Below are positions 8,782 through 19,160 of a stretch of DNA of 64,000 nucleotides, in pieces. The position numbers were made by a program, and so were the translations under genes. Below the pieces are notes generated by a model that was given only the letters and a program-made list of their open reading frames with translations, was not told the DNA's origin and ran no database searches. Each line of letters begins with the position of its first letter. Within the stretch, counting starts at the first letter, position 1. The stretch is from Bacillus subtilis subsp. subtilis (GTDB lineage Bacteria > Pseudomonadota > Gammaproteobacteria > Xanthomonadales > Xanthomonadaceae), in contig JAHREJ010000014.1 in NCBI GenBank assembly GCA_021733645.1, positions 1 through 64,000 on the forward strand, in the 5' to 3' direction.

Positions 8782-10761
8782 ATGAGCGCTGTGGAGTCGC
8801 CTCCTTACGAGGTACGCACGCTTCGACCGGTCTTCCTGCTTGCCGCCACCATCGTGGCGGCATTTGCCATTCTGGTCGTCGTATTTCCCGTCCCGTCCGG
8901 CACGCTGCTGCTGGACGCGCAGACCTGGGCGTCGCGCAATGTAGGCTGGTATTACCTGCTGGCCATGACCGTGTACCTGGTCTTCGTGGTCGGGGTGGCC
9001 TTGTCCGGCTATGGCAACGTCAAGCTGGGCGCGGACCACGACGAGCCGGAATTCAGCTATCTGTCGTGGGCCGGCATGCTGTTTGCCGCCGGCATCAGCA
9101 TCACCCTGTTCTTCTTCTGCGTGTCCGAACCGCTCACCCACTACCTGCTGCCACCGCAGGGTGGCGTGGGCGAAGGCGAGGCCAGTGCGCGCCAGGCCAT
9201 GCAGCTGCTGTTCCTGCATTGGGGCCTGCACGGCTGGGGCGTGTTTGCGCTGGCGGCGATGGCGCTGGCCTACTTCGCTTACCGCCACAACCTGCCGCTG
9301 GCGCTGCGTTCGGCGCTGTACCCGCTGATTGGCAAGCGCATCAACGGGCCGATCGGCTACACGGTGGATGCGCTGGGCATCGTGGCCACCGTGTTCGGCC
9401 TCGGCGCGGACATGGGCTTTGGCGTGCTGCACCTCAACGCCGGCCTCAACACGCTGTTCCCGGTGCCACATGCGGCGTGGGTGCAGGTGGGGCTGATCGT
9501 GCTGATGATGGGCGCGGCGATCACCGTGGCGGTGTCCGGCGTTGAGAAGGGCGTGCGCTGGATGTCCAACATCAACATGCTGCTGGCCATTTCGCTGCTG
9601 CTGTTCATGCTGTTCGCCGGGCCTACCCAATACCTGCTCAATGCCTTCATGCAGAACATGGGCGACTACCTGGGCAACGTGGTCGGCAAGAGTTTCGATG
9701 TGTATGCCTACGGCGGCCGCCCGGACTGGCTGGGCAACTGGACCGTCTTCTACTGGGCCTGGTGGATCGGCTGGGCACCGTTTGTGGGCCTGTTCATCGC
9801 GCGCATCTCGCGCGGGCGCACCATCCGCGAGTTCGTGCTCGGCGTGCTGTTGATCCCGCTCGGCTTCACCCTGGCGTGGCTGTCGATCTTCGGCAACAGC
9901 GCGCTGGACCAGATCCTGCACCACGGCCACGCGCACCTGGCGCAGATGGCCGTGGACAACCCGCCCACCGTGCTCTACGCGCTGCTGGAAAGCTACCCGT
10001 GGAGCCGCGCGGTGATCGCCGTGACGGTGATCGTCAGCTTCGTGTTCTTCGTCACCTCAGCCGATTCGGGCACGGTGGTGCTGTCCACGCTGTCCTCGCA
10101 TGGCGGCGCTCCCGAAGATGACGGCCCACGCTGGCTGCGCGTGTTCTGGGGGGTGATGACCGGGCTGGTCACCGCCGGCCTGCTGCTGGCCGGCAGCATG
10201 GACGCGCTCAAATCGGCGGTGGTGCTGGCCTCGCTGCCGTTCTCGGTGGTGCTGCTGTTGATGTTGTGGGGACTGACCCGCGCGCTGGGCGAAGAGTCGC
10301 AGCGCAAGAAGGCCTCGCAGTACTCGCCCATCCCGTTGATCGGGCAGTCGCGGCACCAGCGCGGCTGGCGCCAGCGCATCACCCAGGCGGTGCATTTCCC
10401 GGTGCGCGATGAGGTGTACCGGTTCATGGATACCGACGTGAAGCCGGCCATCGAAGCGGTCGCCGCGCAACTGGGCGAGCAGGGCCTGGATGTGCAGACG
10501 AAGTTCGAACCGGGCCAGATGGAGCTCACCGTGGACCACGGCGAACAACAGGTGTTCACCTACCAGGTGATCATGCGCGGCTACCTCACCCCGTCGTTCG
10601 CCGCCCAGCGCTTCCGCAACCAACGCTACTACCGTGCCGAAGTTCACCTCTATGAAGGTGGGCAGGACTACGAGCTGTTCGGCTACAGCCGCCAGCAGAT
10701 CATCAACGACATCATCGACCAGTACGAGCGCCACCTGCAGTTCCTGCATCTGACCCGTTGA
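8782..10761 (+). CDS. betT: BCCT family choline transporter
   Basis: A 659-residue inner-membrane protein of the betaine/choline/carnitine transporter family. Twelve helices span about residues 15-510. They include the Trp-rich [22 protein letters not shown] signature (read as segments) lining the substrate site, and VTSADSGT in the later part. The last 140 or so residues are a hydrophilic C-terminal domain, the length of the BetT osmosensing tail and unlike the short tails of CaiT-type members. The gene is followed at 34 bases by betB and then betA, so the substrate is choline, imported for oxidation to glycine betaine. No betI repressor gene lies next to it, which is unusual for this cluster. 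Confidence 0.92.
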   Translation: MSAVESPPYEVRTLRPVFLLAATIVAAFAILVVVFPVPSGTLLLDAQTWASRNVGWYYLLAMTVYLVFVVGVALSGYGNVKLGADHDEPEFSYLSWAGMLFAAGISITLFFFCVSEPLTHYLLPPQGGVGEGEASARQAMQLLFLHWGLHGWGVFALAAMALAYFAYRHNLPLALRSALYPLIGKRINGPIGYTVDALGIVATVFGLGADMGFGVLHLNAGLNTLFPVPHAAWVQVGLIVLMMGAAITVAVSGVEKGVRWMSNINMLLAISLLLFMLFAGPTQYLLNAFMQNMGDYLGNVVGKSFDVYAYGGRPDWLGNWTVFYWAWWIGWAPFVGLFIARISRGRTIREFVLGVLLIPLGFTLAWLSIFGNSALDQILHHGHAHLAQMAVDNPPTVLYALLESYPWSRAVIAVTVIVSFVFFVTSADSGTVVLSTLSSHGGAPEDDGPRWLRVFWGVMTGLVTAGLLLAGSMDALKSAVVLASLPFSVVLLLMLWGLTRALGEESQRKKASQYSPIPLIGQSRHQRGWRQRITQAVHFPVRDEVYRFMDTDVKPAIEAVAAQLGEQGLDVQTKFEPGQMELTVDHGEQQVFTYQVIMRGYLTPSFAAQRFRNQRYYRAEVHLYEGGQDYELFGYSRQQIINDIIDQYERHLQFLHLTR

Positions 10762-10795
10762 ACCCCTGGTCTTCCGCTGCAAAGGAGTCATCGAC

Positions 10796-12268
10796 ATGCC
10801 CCATTTCCCCGACCAACGGCTGTACATCGGCGGCCGCTACGTGTCCTCGCAGGGCAACCGCACCTTCGAGGTCACCAACCCCGCCACCGGCGAGGTACTG
10901 GCCAAGGTGCACAGTGCCAACAGCGACGATCTCGACGCCGCAGTGGAAAGCGCGCAGGCCGGCCAGAAGGTCTGGGCCGCGCTGACCACCGTGGAACGCT
11001 CGCGCATCCTGTTGCGCGCGGTGGCCCTGCTGCGCGAGCGCAACGATGCGCTGGCCGAGCTGGAAACGCTCAACACCGGCAAGCCGCTCAGTGAAACCCG
11101 CAGCGTGGACATCGTCACCGGCGCGGACGTGCTGGAGTACTACGCCGGGGTGATGCACGGGCTGGAGGGCAGCCAGGTGCCGCTGCGCGAGGGCAGCTTC
11201 TTCTACACCCGGCAGGAGCCACTGGGCGTGGTGGGCGCTATTGGCGCATGGAACTACCCGATCCAGATCGCACTGTGGAAGGCGGCCCCGGCGCTGGCCG
11301 CCGGCAACGCGATGATCTTCAAGCCCAGCGAAGTCACCCCGCTGACCGCGCTGAAGCTGGCCGAAATCTTCACCGAAGCCGGCCTGCCCGACGGGGTGTT
11401 CAACGTGCTGCCCGGTGATGGCGCCGGCGTGGGCTCGGCGCTGACCGAGCACCCCGGCATCGAGAAAATCTCCTTCACCGGCGGCACCAGCACCGGGCGC
11501 AAGGTGATGGCCAGCGCGTCCAGCTCCACGCTCAAGGAAGTGACGATGGAACTGGGTGGCAAGTCGCCGTTGATCATCTGCGCCGACGCCGATATCGACC
11601 TGGCCGCCGACGTGGCGATGATGGCCAACTTCTACAGTTCCGGCCAGGTCTGCACCAACGGCACGCGCGTGTTCGTGCCGCAGGCGCTGCTGGCCGATGT
11701 CGAGCAGGCACTGCGCGAACGCATCGCGCGCATCCGCATCGGTGATCCGTTGGACGATGCCACCAACTTCGGCCCGTTGGTCAGCGCCGCACACATGCGT
11801 CGGGTGCTGGAGCACATCGCCAGCGGCAAGACCGAAGGCGCGCGCCTGGTCTGCGGCGGCGAGCGCCTGACCGACGGCGCGCTGGGCAAGGGCTGCTACG
11901 TGGCACCGACCGTCTTCAGCGATTGCCGCGACGACATGCGCATCGTGCGCGAAGAGATCTTCGGGCCGGTGCTCAGTCTGCTTGCCTACGACAGCGAAGA
12001 AGAAGCGGTACGCCGCGCCAACGCCACCGAGTACGGCCTGGCCGCCGGCGTGGTCAGCGCCGACCTGAGCCGTGCGCATCGGCTGATCCACCAACTGGAG
12101 GCCGGCATCTGCTGGGTGAACTGCTGGGGCGAATCGCCGGCGCAGATGCCAGTGGGCGGCTACAAGCAGTCCGGCGTGGGCCGCGAGAACGGTCTGGCCA
12201 CGCTGCGCGCCTATACCCGCACCAAGTCCATCCAGATCGAACTGGACCGCTACGCGTCGGTGTTCTGA
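10796..12268 (+). CDS. betB: betaine-aldehyde dehydrogenase
   Basis: A cytoplasmic NAD(P)+-dependent dehydrogenase of 490 residues, the same length as the E. coli enzyme. It oxidises betaine aldehyde to glycine betaine. Key residues are in place: the N-terminal IGAWNYP block, FTGGTSTGR cofactor motif, general base Glu252 in MELGGKSP, and nucleophile Cys286 in [12 protein letters not shown] clear ribosome-binding site (AAGGAG) precedes the ATG. It is the middle gene of betT-betB-betA and takes the aldehyde product of BetA. Confidence 0.96.
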   Translation: MPHFPDQRLYIGGRYVSSQGNRTFEVTNPATGEVLAKVHSANSDDLDAAVESAQAGQKVWAALTTVERSRILLRAVALLRERNDALAELETLNTGKPLSETRSVDIVTGADVLEYYAGVMHGLEGSQVPLREGSFFYTRQEPLGVVGAIGAWNYPIQIALWKAAPALAAGNAMIFKPSEVTPLTALKLAEIFTEAGLPDGVFNVLPGDGAGVGSALTEHPGIEKISFTGGTSTGRKVMASASSSTLKEVTMELGGKSPLIICADADIDLAADVAMMANFYSSGQVCTNGTRVFVPQALLADVEQALRERIARIRIGDPLDDATNFGPLVSAAHMRRVLEHIASGKTEGARLVCGGERLTDGALGKGCYVAPTVFSDCRDDMRIVREEIFGPVLSLLAYDSEEEAVRRANATEYGLAAGVVSADLSRAHRLIHQLEAGICWVNCWGESPAQMPVGGYKQSGVGRENGLATLRAYTRTKSIQIELDRYASVF

Positions 12269-12293
12269 ACCGGCCTGACAGGAGACACCCGCG

Positions 12294-13964
12294 ATGAAGC
12301 GCGAATACGATTACATCATCATCGGCGCCGGTTCGGCCGGCAACACGCTGGCCGCGCGCCTCACCGAAGACGACGGCGTCAGCGTGCTGCTGCTGGAAGC
12401 GGGCGGCCCCGACTACCGGCTGGACTTCCGTACGCAGATGCCGGCCGCGCTGGCCTACCCGCTGCAGGGCCGCCGCTACAACTGGGCCTATGAAACCGAG
12501 CCGGAGCCGCACATGGACAACCGGCGCATGGAATGCGGGCGCGGCAAGGGCCTGGGCGGCTCGTCGCTGATCAACGGCATGTGCTACATCCGCGGCAACG
12601 CGCTGGACTTCGACCACTGGGCGAAGTTCGACGGCCTGGACGACTGGAGCTACGCCGACGTGCTGCCCTACTTCCGCAAGGCCGAAACCCGCGACATCGG
12701 CGCCAACGACTACCACGGCGGCGACGGCCCGGTCAGCGTGGCCACGCCAAAGAACGGCAACAACGTGCTGTTCCACGCGATGGTGGAGGCCGGCGTGCAG
12801 GCCGGCTACCCGCGTACCGACGACCTCAACGGCTACCAACAGGAAGGCTTCGGCCCGATGGACCGCACCGTGACCCCGCGCGGCCGCCGCTCCAGCACCG
12901 CGCGCGGCTACCTGGACATGGCCAAGGACCGCGCCGGGCTGGAGATCGTGGTGCATGCCACCACCGACCGCATCCTGTTTGCCGGCAAGCGCGCGGTGGG
13001 CGTGCGCTACCTGGCCGGCAACAGCGCCGAGCCGATCGACGCCAGCGCGCGCCGTGAAGTGCTGTTGTGCGCCGGTGCGATCGCCTCGCCGCAGATCCTG
13101 CAGCGCTCCGGGGTGGGCGCCCCGTCGCTGCTGGCCGCGCTCGGCGTGCCGCTGGTGCACGACCTGCCCGGCGTGGGCGAAAACCTGCAGGACCACCTGG
13201 AGGTGTACATGCAGTACGCCTGCAAGAAGCCGGTGTCGCTGTACCCGGCGCTGCAGTGGTGGAACCAGCCGGCGATCGGTGCGGCGTGGCTGTTCGCCGG
13301 CACCGGCATCGGCGCCAGCAACCAGTTCGAGGCCGGTGGCTTCATCCGCACCCGCGACGAGTTCGAATGGCCCAACATCCAGTACCACTTCCTGCCGGTG
13401 GCGATCAATTACAACGGCACCAACGCGGTCAAGGAACATGGTTTCCAGGCCCACGTGGGCTCGATGCGCACGCCCAGCCGCGGCCGCGTGCATGCAAAAT
13501 CGCTGGACCCGCGCGAGCATCCCTCGATCCTGTTCAACTACCAGTCCACCGACCAGGACTGGCAGGAATTCCGCGACGCCATCCGCATCACCCGCGAGAT
13601 CATCGCCCAGCCGGCGCTGGACGAGTATCGGGGCCGCGAGATCAGCCCCAGTGCCGACTGCCAGAGCGATGCGGCGTTGGACGCCTTCGTGCGCGCGCAT
13701 GCCGAGACCGCCTACCACCCGTCGTGTTCGTGCGCGATGGGCACCGATGCGATGAGCGTGGTGGACGGCCAGGGCCGCGTGCATGGCATGCAGAGCCTGC
13801 GCGTGGTGGACGCCTCGATCATGCCGCGCATCATCACCGGCAACCTCAACGCCACCACGATCATGATGGCCGAGAAGATCGCCGACCGCATCCGCGGGCG
13901 CGCCCCGCTGGCGCGCAGCACGGCGCAATATTACGTAGCCGGGAACGCGCCGGTTAGACGCTGA
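12294..13964 (+). CDS. betA: choline dehydrogenase
   Basis: A 556-residue GMC oxidoreductase that oxidises choline to betaine aldehyde, using FAD and passing electrons to the respiratory chain. The FAD-binding GAGSAG is at 11-16. The GMC signature [14 protein letters not shown] (residues about 80-93) and the C-terminal active-site stretch [10 protein letters not shown] are present. It starts 25 bases after betB with the ribosome-binding site GGAGAC. The 3' end runs into a cluster of nine GTAG palindromes, which separates it from the convergent exporter gene. Confidence 0.96.
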   Translation: MKREYDYIIIGAGSAGNTLAARLTEDDGVSVLLLEAGGPDYRLDFRTQMPAALAYPLQGRRYNWAYETEPEPHMDNRRMECGRGKGLGGSSLINGMCYIRGNALDFDHWAKFDGLDDWSYADVLPYFRKAETRDIGANDYHGGDGPVSVATPKNGNNVLFHAMVEAGVQAGYPRTDDLNGYQQEGFGPMDRTVTPRGRRSSTARGYLDMAKDRAGLEIVVHATTDRILFAGKRAVGVRYLAGNSAEPIDASARREVLLCAGAIASPQILQRSGVGAPSLLAALGVPLVHDLPGVGENLQDHLEVYMQYACKKPVSLYPALQWWNQPAIGAAWLFAGTGIGASNQFEAGGFIRTRDEFEWPNIQYHFLPVAINYNGTNAVKEHGFQAHVGSMRTPSRGRVHAKSLDPREHPSILFNYQSTDQDWQEFRDAIRITREIIAQPALDEYRGREISPSADCQSDAALDAFVRAHAETAYHPSCSCAMGTDAMSVVDGQGRVHGMQSLRVVDASIMPRIITGNLNATTIMMAEKIADRIRGRAPLARSTAQYYVAGNAPVRR

Positions 13965-13978
13965 CGCCGCTGCGCCTC

Positions 13979-14293
13979 GTAGAGCCGACCGTTGGTCGGC
14001 TGCAATCCGCCCCGTAGAGCCGACCGTTGCTCGGCAGCAATCCGCCCCGTAGAGCCGACCGTTGGTCGGCTGCGATCCACCTCGTAGAGCCGACCGTTGG
14101 TCGGCTGCAATCCGCCTCGTAGAGCCGACCGTTGGTCGGCTGCAATCCGCCTCGTAGAGCCGACCGTTGGTCGGCTGCAATCCACCTCGTAGAGCCGACC
14201 GTTGCTCGGCTGCAATCCACCTCGTAGAGCCGACCGTTGGTCGGCTGCGATCCGCCTCGTAGAGCCGACCGTTGGTCGGCTGCCGCCAGAGAG
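13979..14293. repeat. nine tandem 35-bp GTAG palindrome units (SMAG/REP array)
   Basis: Units begin at 13979, 14014, 14049, 14084, 14119, 14154, 14189, 14224 and 14259, exactly 35 bases apart. Each starts GTAGAGCCGACCGTTGGTCG and continues as a GCCGACC/GGTCGGC hairpin. A linker of about ten bases, CAATCCGCCTC or close variants, completes the unit. Two units carry GTTGCTCGG instead of GTTGGTCGG. This matches the SMAG-type repeats known from Stenotrophomonas maltophilia. The array fills the gap between the convergent betA and exporter genes and may end or stabilise both transcripts. Confidence 0.9.
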
Positions 14294-14317
14294 CAGCCGA
14301 CCAACGGTCGGCTCTAC
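14293..14317 (-). repeat. inverted tenth copy of the GTAG palindrome
   Basis: GCAGCCGACCAACGGTCGGC followed by TCTAC is the reverse complement of the unit core in the adjacent array. Together with the ninth direct unit it can form a longer hairpin with a loop of about nine bases. Confidence 0.85.
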
Positions 14318-14343
14318 GGGCGGTTTTACAGGCACGGTCGGCA

Positions 14344-15225
14344 TCACCCCGCCGGCGGTGGCACCGCCACCGGCACCACCCGCCTTGCCGTCACCGTACT
14401 GCCCACCGACGCCACCACCGTGCATCCGATGGCCGCCCACTGCAGCGGGGTGAGGTGTTCGGCCAGCAGTCCCATCGCCAGCACTGCGGCCACCGCCGGT
14501 TCCATGCTGATCAGGATCCCGAAGGTTTCCTTGGGCAGCCGCTTCAACGCCATCATTTCCAGCGACATCGGGATCGCGCTGGAGACAATGGCCACGCCCA
14601 GCCCGAACAGCAGGATCTTCGGGTCCAGCAACGCCATGCCCGCATGCGCCACGCCCACCGGCACCACCACCAGCGCGGCCACGCACAGCCCCAGCGACAC
14701 CGTATGCCCGGCCGGCAGGTGCCCGGCGCGTTTGCCGAAGATGATGTACATCGCCCAACACACCGCCGCCCCCAGCGCGAACATCACCCCGACCGGGTCC
14801 AGCGGCTCGCCATGCCCCAGTGGCAGCAGCAACAGCAGCCCGGCCACCGCACAGCCCACCCAGACAAAATCCACCGGGCGTCGCGAGGACCACATCGCCA
14901 CCGCCAGCGGCCCGCAGAACTCGATGGCCACCGCGATCCCGAACGGGATCGTGCGCAGTGCCATGTAGAACAGCAGGTTCATCACCCCCAGGGTGGCCCC
15001 GTAGCGGATGATCGCCCCGGCGTCGGCGCGCGAGGTGGTCCAACGCCAGGGCCGGAACACCGCCAGCAGCACCAGTGCCGAGAAGCCCACGCGCAGCGCG
15101 CTGGTGCCTTGTGCACCGATCAGCGGGAACAGCTGCTTGGCAAAGGACGTTCCGACCGACAGGGCGGTAACCGAGCCCAGCACGGCCAGCACGGGAATGA
15201 GGGAAGTAAAGCGTGAGGTCGACAT
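14344..15225 (-). CDS. EamA/RhtA-like amino acid exporter
   Basis: A 293-residue inner-membrane protein with about ten hydrophobic helices in two EamA repeats of five. The second half has the family-typical SSAIPMSLEMMALKRLP and FGILISMEPAVAAVLAMG stretches, which are strongly RhtA-like (threonine/homoserine export). It is divergent from an Lrp-type regulator 73 bases away, an arrangement typical of amino acid exporters controlled by their substrate. The substrate is inferred only. Confidence 0.82.
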   Translation of the reverse strand: MSTSRFTSLIPVLAVLGSVTALSVGTSFAKQLFPLIGAQGTSALRVGFSALVLLAVFRPWRWTTSRADAGAIIRYGATLGVMNLLFYMALRTIPFGIAVAIEFCGPLAVAMWSSRRPVDFVWVGCAVAGLLLLLPLGHGEPLDPVGVMFALGAAVCWAMYIIFGKRAGHLPAGHTVSLGLCVAALVVVPVGVAHAGMALLDPKILLFGLGVAIVSSAIPMSLEMMALKRLPKETFGILISMEPAVAAVLAMGLLAEHLTPLQWAAIGCTVVASVGSTVTARRVVPVAVPPPAG

Positions 15226-15298
15226 CGCGCCAGCATATTGCGTCCGGGCCGAAGCAAGGGCTCAATTGCAGGCGCCTTCCTGCAAGTTCCACTCACCC

Positions 15299-15772
15299 AT
15301 GTCCGCTGCCCCCTATACCCCCGACGATTTCGACCGCGCCATCCTGGCCCTTCTGCAGCACGACAACACCACCGCGCAGCGCGAGATCGCCGAGGCGGTG
15401 CACCTGTCCGCGCCGGCGGTGCAGCGGCGGATCAAACGGCTGCAGGACAGCGGCGTGATCCGCGCCAACGTAGCGGTGCTGGACCAGGCCTTGCTGGGCC
15501 GACCGCTGACCATCATGGTCGAGGTGCGGGTGGCCAGCGAGCAGCCGCACCGCGTGGCCCCGTTCCGTCGCCGCGTGCAGGACGACCCGGCGGTGCAGCA
15601 GTGCTACGCCATCACCGGCGATGCCGACTTCCTGCTGATCCTCACCGCCGCCTCGATGGAGGAATACGAGGCGATCAGCGCGCGCCTGTTCGGTGACGAC
15701 GACAATATCGAGCGCTTCCGCACCGCGGTGGCGCTGAGTACGTTGAAGCGCGGGCTTGAGGTGCCGGTGTAA
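15299..15772 (+). CDS. Lrp/AsnC family transcriptional regulator
   Basis: A 157-residue regulator. The N-terminal winged helix-turn-helix (about residues 8-65) includes REIAEAVHLSAPAVQRRIKRL, and the C-terminal RAM/AsnC ligand domain contains VQQCYAITGDADFLL. The ATG at 15299 gives the standard family length; the in-frame reading from 15008 overlaps the divergent exporter and is rejected. By analogy with similar pairs it probably senses an amino acid and controls the exporter from the 73-base shared promoter region. Confidence 0.9.
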   Translation: MSAAPYTPDDFDRAILALLQHDNTTAQREIAEAVHLSAPAVQRRIKRLQDSGVIRANVAVLDQALLGRPLTIMVEVRVASEQPHRVAPFRRRVQDDPAVQQCYAITGDADFLLILTAASMEEYEAISARLFGDDDNIERFRTAVALSTLKRGLEVPV

Positions 15773-15816
15773 GACAGCGCGGTATCAACGCTGATCAGCC
15801 TCCGAACGGGACAACG

Positions 15817-16215
15817 ATGATGAAGAGCAGCGTGCACTACCTGGCTTGCTGGCGCAGTACCACACTGTTGGTTGCGGTCTGCCTGCCATGCGTGGCCTGC
15901 CACCCCCAGGGCCGGATCGTGGAAGGCACCTTCACCGTGAATGGCAAGGCGAGGGCCGGTGTGGAGGTCCATCTCGCAGGCGGCGTGGATGACGCGGCCT
16001 GCGGCAATGGCCGTCCCGCCGCGGTAACCGACGCGGCGGGACGATTCCGTGGGATCGCACGCGATTATCCGATCATCCCCTGCTTCACCGTAGATGGGCG
16101 CAATTACAGTACGTTTCTGATCGTTGACGACCATAAACAGACGCCTATCCGATTGACATGCGGGCTACCGCTGAACATCACCGCTCACTTCGAAGATGGA
16201 CACATCTGCTGGTGA
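15817..16215 (+). CDS. small putative lipoprotein, carboxypeptidase-regulatory-like
   Basis: A 132-residue protein with a hydrophobic signal and a possible lipobox at CVAC (cysteine near residue 28). The rest reads as one beta-sandwich: EGTFTVNGKARAGVEVHLAGG, then AAVTDAAGRFRGI, a pattern of the carboxypeptidase regulatory-like/Cna-B fold. I do not recognise a specific family. Four further cysteines (CGNG, IIPCF, LTCG, HICW) could form disulfides. It lies between the Lrp regulator and a convergent VOC gene with no obvious operon partner. Confidence 0.6.
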   Translation: MMKSSVHYLACWRSTTLLVAVCLPCVACHPQGRIVEGTFTVNGKARAGVEVHLAGGVDDAACGNGRPAAVTDAAGRFRGIARDYPIIPCFTVDGRNYSTFLIVDDHKQTPIRLTCGLPLNITAHFEDGHICW

Positions 16216-16233
16216 CCCTGCCGTGGGTAGGCC

Positions 16234-16713
16234 CTACCCGCGCACCGCCGCCTCGATCGCGGCCACATCGATCCTGCGCATGGTCATCATCGCCTCGAAG
16301 GCGCGTTTGGCCACCGCCGGGTCCGTGCTGGTTACCGCCTCGCTGAGCACGCGCGGGGTGATCTGCCAGGACAGGCCCCATTTGTCGCGGCACCAGCCGC
16401 ACGCGCTTTCCTCACCGCCGTTGCCCACGATGGCGTCCCACAAGCGGTCGGTCTCGGCCTGATCCTCGGTAGCGATCTGGAAGGAAAACGCCTCGCTGTG
16501 CTTGAACGCCGGGCCCCCGTTGAGGCCGATGCACGGGATGCCGGCCACGGTGAAGTCCACGGTCAGCACATCGCCCTGCTTGCCGGAAGGAAAGTCCGCA
16601 GGCGCGTGGTGCACCGCGTTCACTGCGCTGTCGGGGAAGGTGGCGGCATAGAAGGTGGCCGCCTCCAGGGCGGTGCCGTCGTACCAGAGGCAAAGCGTGT
16701 TCCTGGCCAGCAT
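16234..16713 (-). CDS. VOC/PhnB-like family protein
   Basis: A 159-residue cytoplasmic protein of the vicinal-oxygen-chelate superfamily, in the PhnB-like group often labelled '3-demethylubiquinone-9 3-methyltransferase'. Visible are CLWYDGTALEAATFYAATFP, LTVDFTVAGIPCIGLNGGP, and WGLSWQITPRVLSE near the C-terminus. The superfamily label does not imply methyltransferase activity. An AGGAGAA site precedes the ATG at 16713. The very long in-frame upstream reading is only the antisense of the adjacent receptor gene. Confidence 0.82.
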   Translation of the reverse strand: MLARNTLCLWYDGTALEAATFYAATFPDSAVNAVHHAPADFPSGKQGDVLTVDFTVAGIPCIGLNGGPAFKHSEAFSFQIATEDQAETDRLWDAIVGNGGEESACGWCRDKWGLSWQITPRVLSEAVTSTDPAVAKRAFEAMMTMRRIDVAAIEAAVRG

Positions 16714-16808
16714 GGCGGTTCTCCTGCGGCGCGGATGCGCCCTACCCGAGCCTACGGCTGCGCCCGTTAAGCGGCCGCCATCCCGGCATCGGCCAGTTTG
16801 CAGATGCC

Positions 16809-16821
16809 AATGATTCGCATT
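16809..16821. promoter_or_regulatory. candidate Fur box
   Basis: AATGATTCGCATT is an AATG-N5-CATT dyad of the type found in Fur boxes. It lies in the divergent region between the VOC gene and the siderophore receptor, about 140 bases before the receptor start. The match is by eye only. Confidence 0.4.
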
Positions 16822-16959
16822 AACATACTTCCGATCCCGTCCGCGCCAGGAAGACCTGACGGCGATCTCAGGCCGCCGGCCCGCTGACCCCCACCCCCTG
16901 CGCAACGCCCGGCCACGGAGCACATCGGCCACGCGCGTGCCGCCGTTCTGGAAACGCCG

Positions 16960-19134
16960 ATGACCCGTTCTACGCCTGTGCTGTCCCGATCCCTGCCGCA
17001 ACGCCGCCTGTCGCAGGCCGTGCTGGTGGCGCTGTGCACGCTGGCCGCGCCCGCCTTTGCGCAGGACGCCAGCCCCGATGCCACCACCCTGGACCGGATC
17101 GTGGTCAAGGGCGAGCGCGCCGAAGGGTATTCGGTGCGCAAGACCTCCGCCGGTACCCGCTTCGACCTGGCCCCGCGTGAAATTCCGCAGTCGGTGAGCA
17201 TCATCAGCCACCAGCGCATCGAAGACCAGAACCTGGATGACATCATCGACGTGCTGGCCAACACCACCGGCATCAGCAGCACCCAGTCCGACACCGAGCG
17301 CACCGAGTTTTTCGCGCGCGGCTTCTACATCGACAGCTACCAGTTCGATGGCCTGCCCACCCAGATGGTGCAGAACTGGAGCTACGGCGATTCGGGCCTG
17401 GACCTGGCCCTGTATGACCGGGTGGAAGTGGTACGCGGTGCCACCGGCCTGCTGACCGGCGCCGGCAATCCGTCGGCCTCGGTCAACCTGATCCGCAAGC
17501 ATGCCGACAGCGCCGAACTCACCGGCAGCGTGTCGGTCAACGTGGGCAGCTGGGGCCGCACCCGCAGCACCGTGGATGTGACCACCCCGCTCAACGCCAG
17601 CGGCTCGGTGCGTGCCCGCGTTATCGGCAGCTACCTGGACACCGACGCGCAGATGGACCGCTACAACCAGCACAAGACGCTGGGCTATGCGGTGATCGAC
17701 GCCGACCTCACCCCGGACACCCAACTCAGCGTGGGCTACGACTACCAGCAGAAGCGCGCCAACGGCGCCACCTGGGGCGGCTTCCCGATGCTGTATTCCG
17801 ATGGCAGCGCCACCGGCTATGACGCCTCCTTCAACGCCAGCCCGAACTGGACCTACTGGGACACCACCAGCAAGCGTGCATTCGCCACGCTGGAGCATGG
17901 TTTCGCCAATGGCTGGAAATTCAAGGTTGGCGCGACCCATGATGAAACCAAGGCCAACGACAAGCTGTTCTACCCGGCCTACAACGACTGGACCACCGGG
18001 GCGTCGAACTTCGACAAGATCACCGGCGCCGGCATCTCGCCGTCGGCGGGCTTCTACAACACCGAGCGCAAGGTCGATGCGGTGGACGGTTTCGTGGACG
18101 GGCCGTTCCAGCTGTTCGGCCGCGAACACCAGTTCATGGCCGGCCTGAGCTACAACAAGCGCGACTACGCCAACTATGGCGACTATCAGGTCGGCGGCAA
18201 TGGGCTGCCCTGGAACCCCTTCGCCAGCTACCTCAACTGGACCGGCAACATCGCCGAGCCGAACTGGAATGCACTTGCGCTGCAGAGCAGCGGCACCATC
18301 ACCCAGAAGGCCGGTTACGCCGCCACGCGCCTGTCGCTGGCCGACCCGCTGAAGCTCATCATCGGCGCGCGCTACACCGACTGGAAGAGCGAAGGCGAAG
18401 ACGCCGACCGTTCGCACAAGGTGACCACGCCGTATGCCGGCCTGGTGTTCGATATCAACGACACCTACGCCACCTATGCCTCCTATACCGAGATCTTCCA
18501 GCCGCAGATGCTGAAGAACCGCAACGGCAGCTACCTGGACCCGGTGGACGGCAAGAGCTACGAAGTGGGCGTCAAGGGCGCCTGGTTCGATGACCGCCTG
18601 AATGCCTCGGTGGCCGTGTTCCGCATCGAGCAGGACAACGTGGGCCAGTCCACCGGCGAACCGGTGATCGGCGGCAGCAACGGCGAAACCGCCTACGTCG
18701 CCGCGCGCGGCACGGTCAGCCGCGGGTTCGAGTTTGAATTGAACGGCGAACTGGCGCCGGGCTGGAACGCCACCTTCGGTGCCTCGCGCTACGTGGCCAA
18801 GGACATCAACGACGCCAACATCAACACCAACCTGCCGCAGACCACGCTCAAGCTGTTCACCAGCTACACCCCGCAGTCGCTGACGGCGTTGACCGTGGGC
18901 GGCGGCGCCAACTGGCAGAACCGCATCTACTACCCGGTGCCGGCCTATGGCCGGATCGAGCAGGACGGCTATGCGCTGGTCAGCGCCTTCGTGCGTTACC
19001 GCATCTCGCCCGAATTCAGCGTGCAGGCCAACCTCAACAACCTGCTGGACAAGAAGTACTTCTCGCAGATCAACGGGTATGGCGCCTTCGGTGACGGCCG
19101 CAACGGCTCGCTCACCTTCACCTGGTCGTTCTGA
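16960..19134 (+). CDS. TonB-dependent siderophore receptor
   Basis: A 724-residue outer-membrane receptor. The signal peptide ends at about residue 35 (AFAQ). The TonB box region is near LDRIVVKG, and the plug domain (about 55-165) has FDLAPREIPQSVSIIS and VRGATGLLTGAGNPSASVNLIRK (read in segments), typical of ferric-hydroxamate/pyoverdine-type receptors. The 22-strand barrel ends in the C-terminal F of LTFTWSF. No signalling N-terminal extension is present, so it is not of the FpvA transducer class. A possible Fur site upstream supports iron-controlled expression. The exact ligand is unknown. Confidence 0.9.
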   Translation: MTRSTPVLSRSLPQRRLSQAVLVALCTLAAPAFAQDASPDATTLDRIVVKGERAEGYSVRKTSAGTRFDLAPREIPQSVSIISHQRIEDQNLDDIIDVLANTTGISSTQSDTERTEFFARGFYIDSYQFDGLPTQMVQNWSYGDSGLDLALYDRVEVVRGATGLLTGAGNPSASVNLIRKHADSAELTGSVSVNVGSWGRTRSTVDVTTPLNASGSVRARVIGSYLDTDAQMDRYNQHKTLGYAVIDADLTPDTQLSVGYDYQQKRANGATWGGFPMLYSDGSATGYDASFNASPNWTYWDTTSKRAFATLEHGFANGWKFKVGATHDETKANDKLFYPAYNDWTTGASNFDKITGAGISPSAGFYNTERKVDAVDGFVDGPFQLFGREHQFMAGLSYNKRDYANYGDYQVGGNGLPWNPFASYLNWTGNIAEPNWNALALQSSGTITQKAGYAATRLSLADPLKLIIGARYTDWKSEGEDADRSHKVTTPYAGLVFDINDTYATYASYTEIFQPQMLKNRNGSYLDPVDGKSYEVGVKGAWFDDRLNASVAVFRIEQDNVGQSTGEPVIGGSNGETAYVAARGTVSRGFEFELNGELAPGWNATFGASRYVAKDINDANINTNLPQTTLKLFTSYTPQSLTALTVGGGANWQNRIYYPVPAYGRIEQDGYALVSAFVRYRISPEFSVQANLNNLLDKKYFSQINGYGAFGDGRNGSLTFTWSF

Positions 19135-19160
19135 GCGGTCATTGATCGCAAGGTGTACAC

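Noticed and set aside
12054..14180. 708-codon minus-strand frame running through the GTAG array
   Set aside because: Its N-terminal end is a translation of the 35-base repeat and the rest is antisense to betA.
13979..14293. CRISPR array
   Set aside because: Units are contiguous and self-complementary with no variable spacers and no cas genes nearby.
16234..16713. Ubiquinone methyltransferase
   Set aside because: The common database label for this VOC/PhnB group is misleading; no SAM-binding motif is present.
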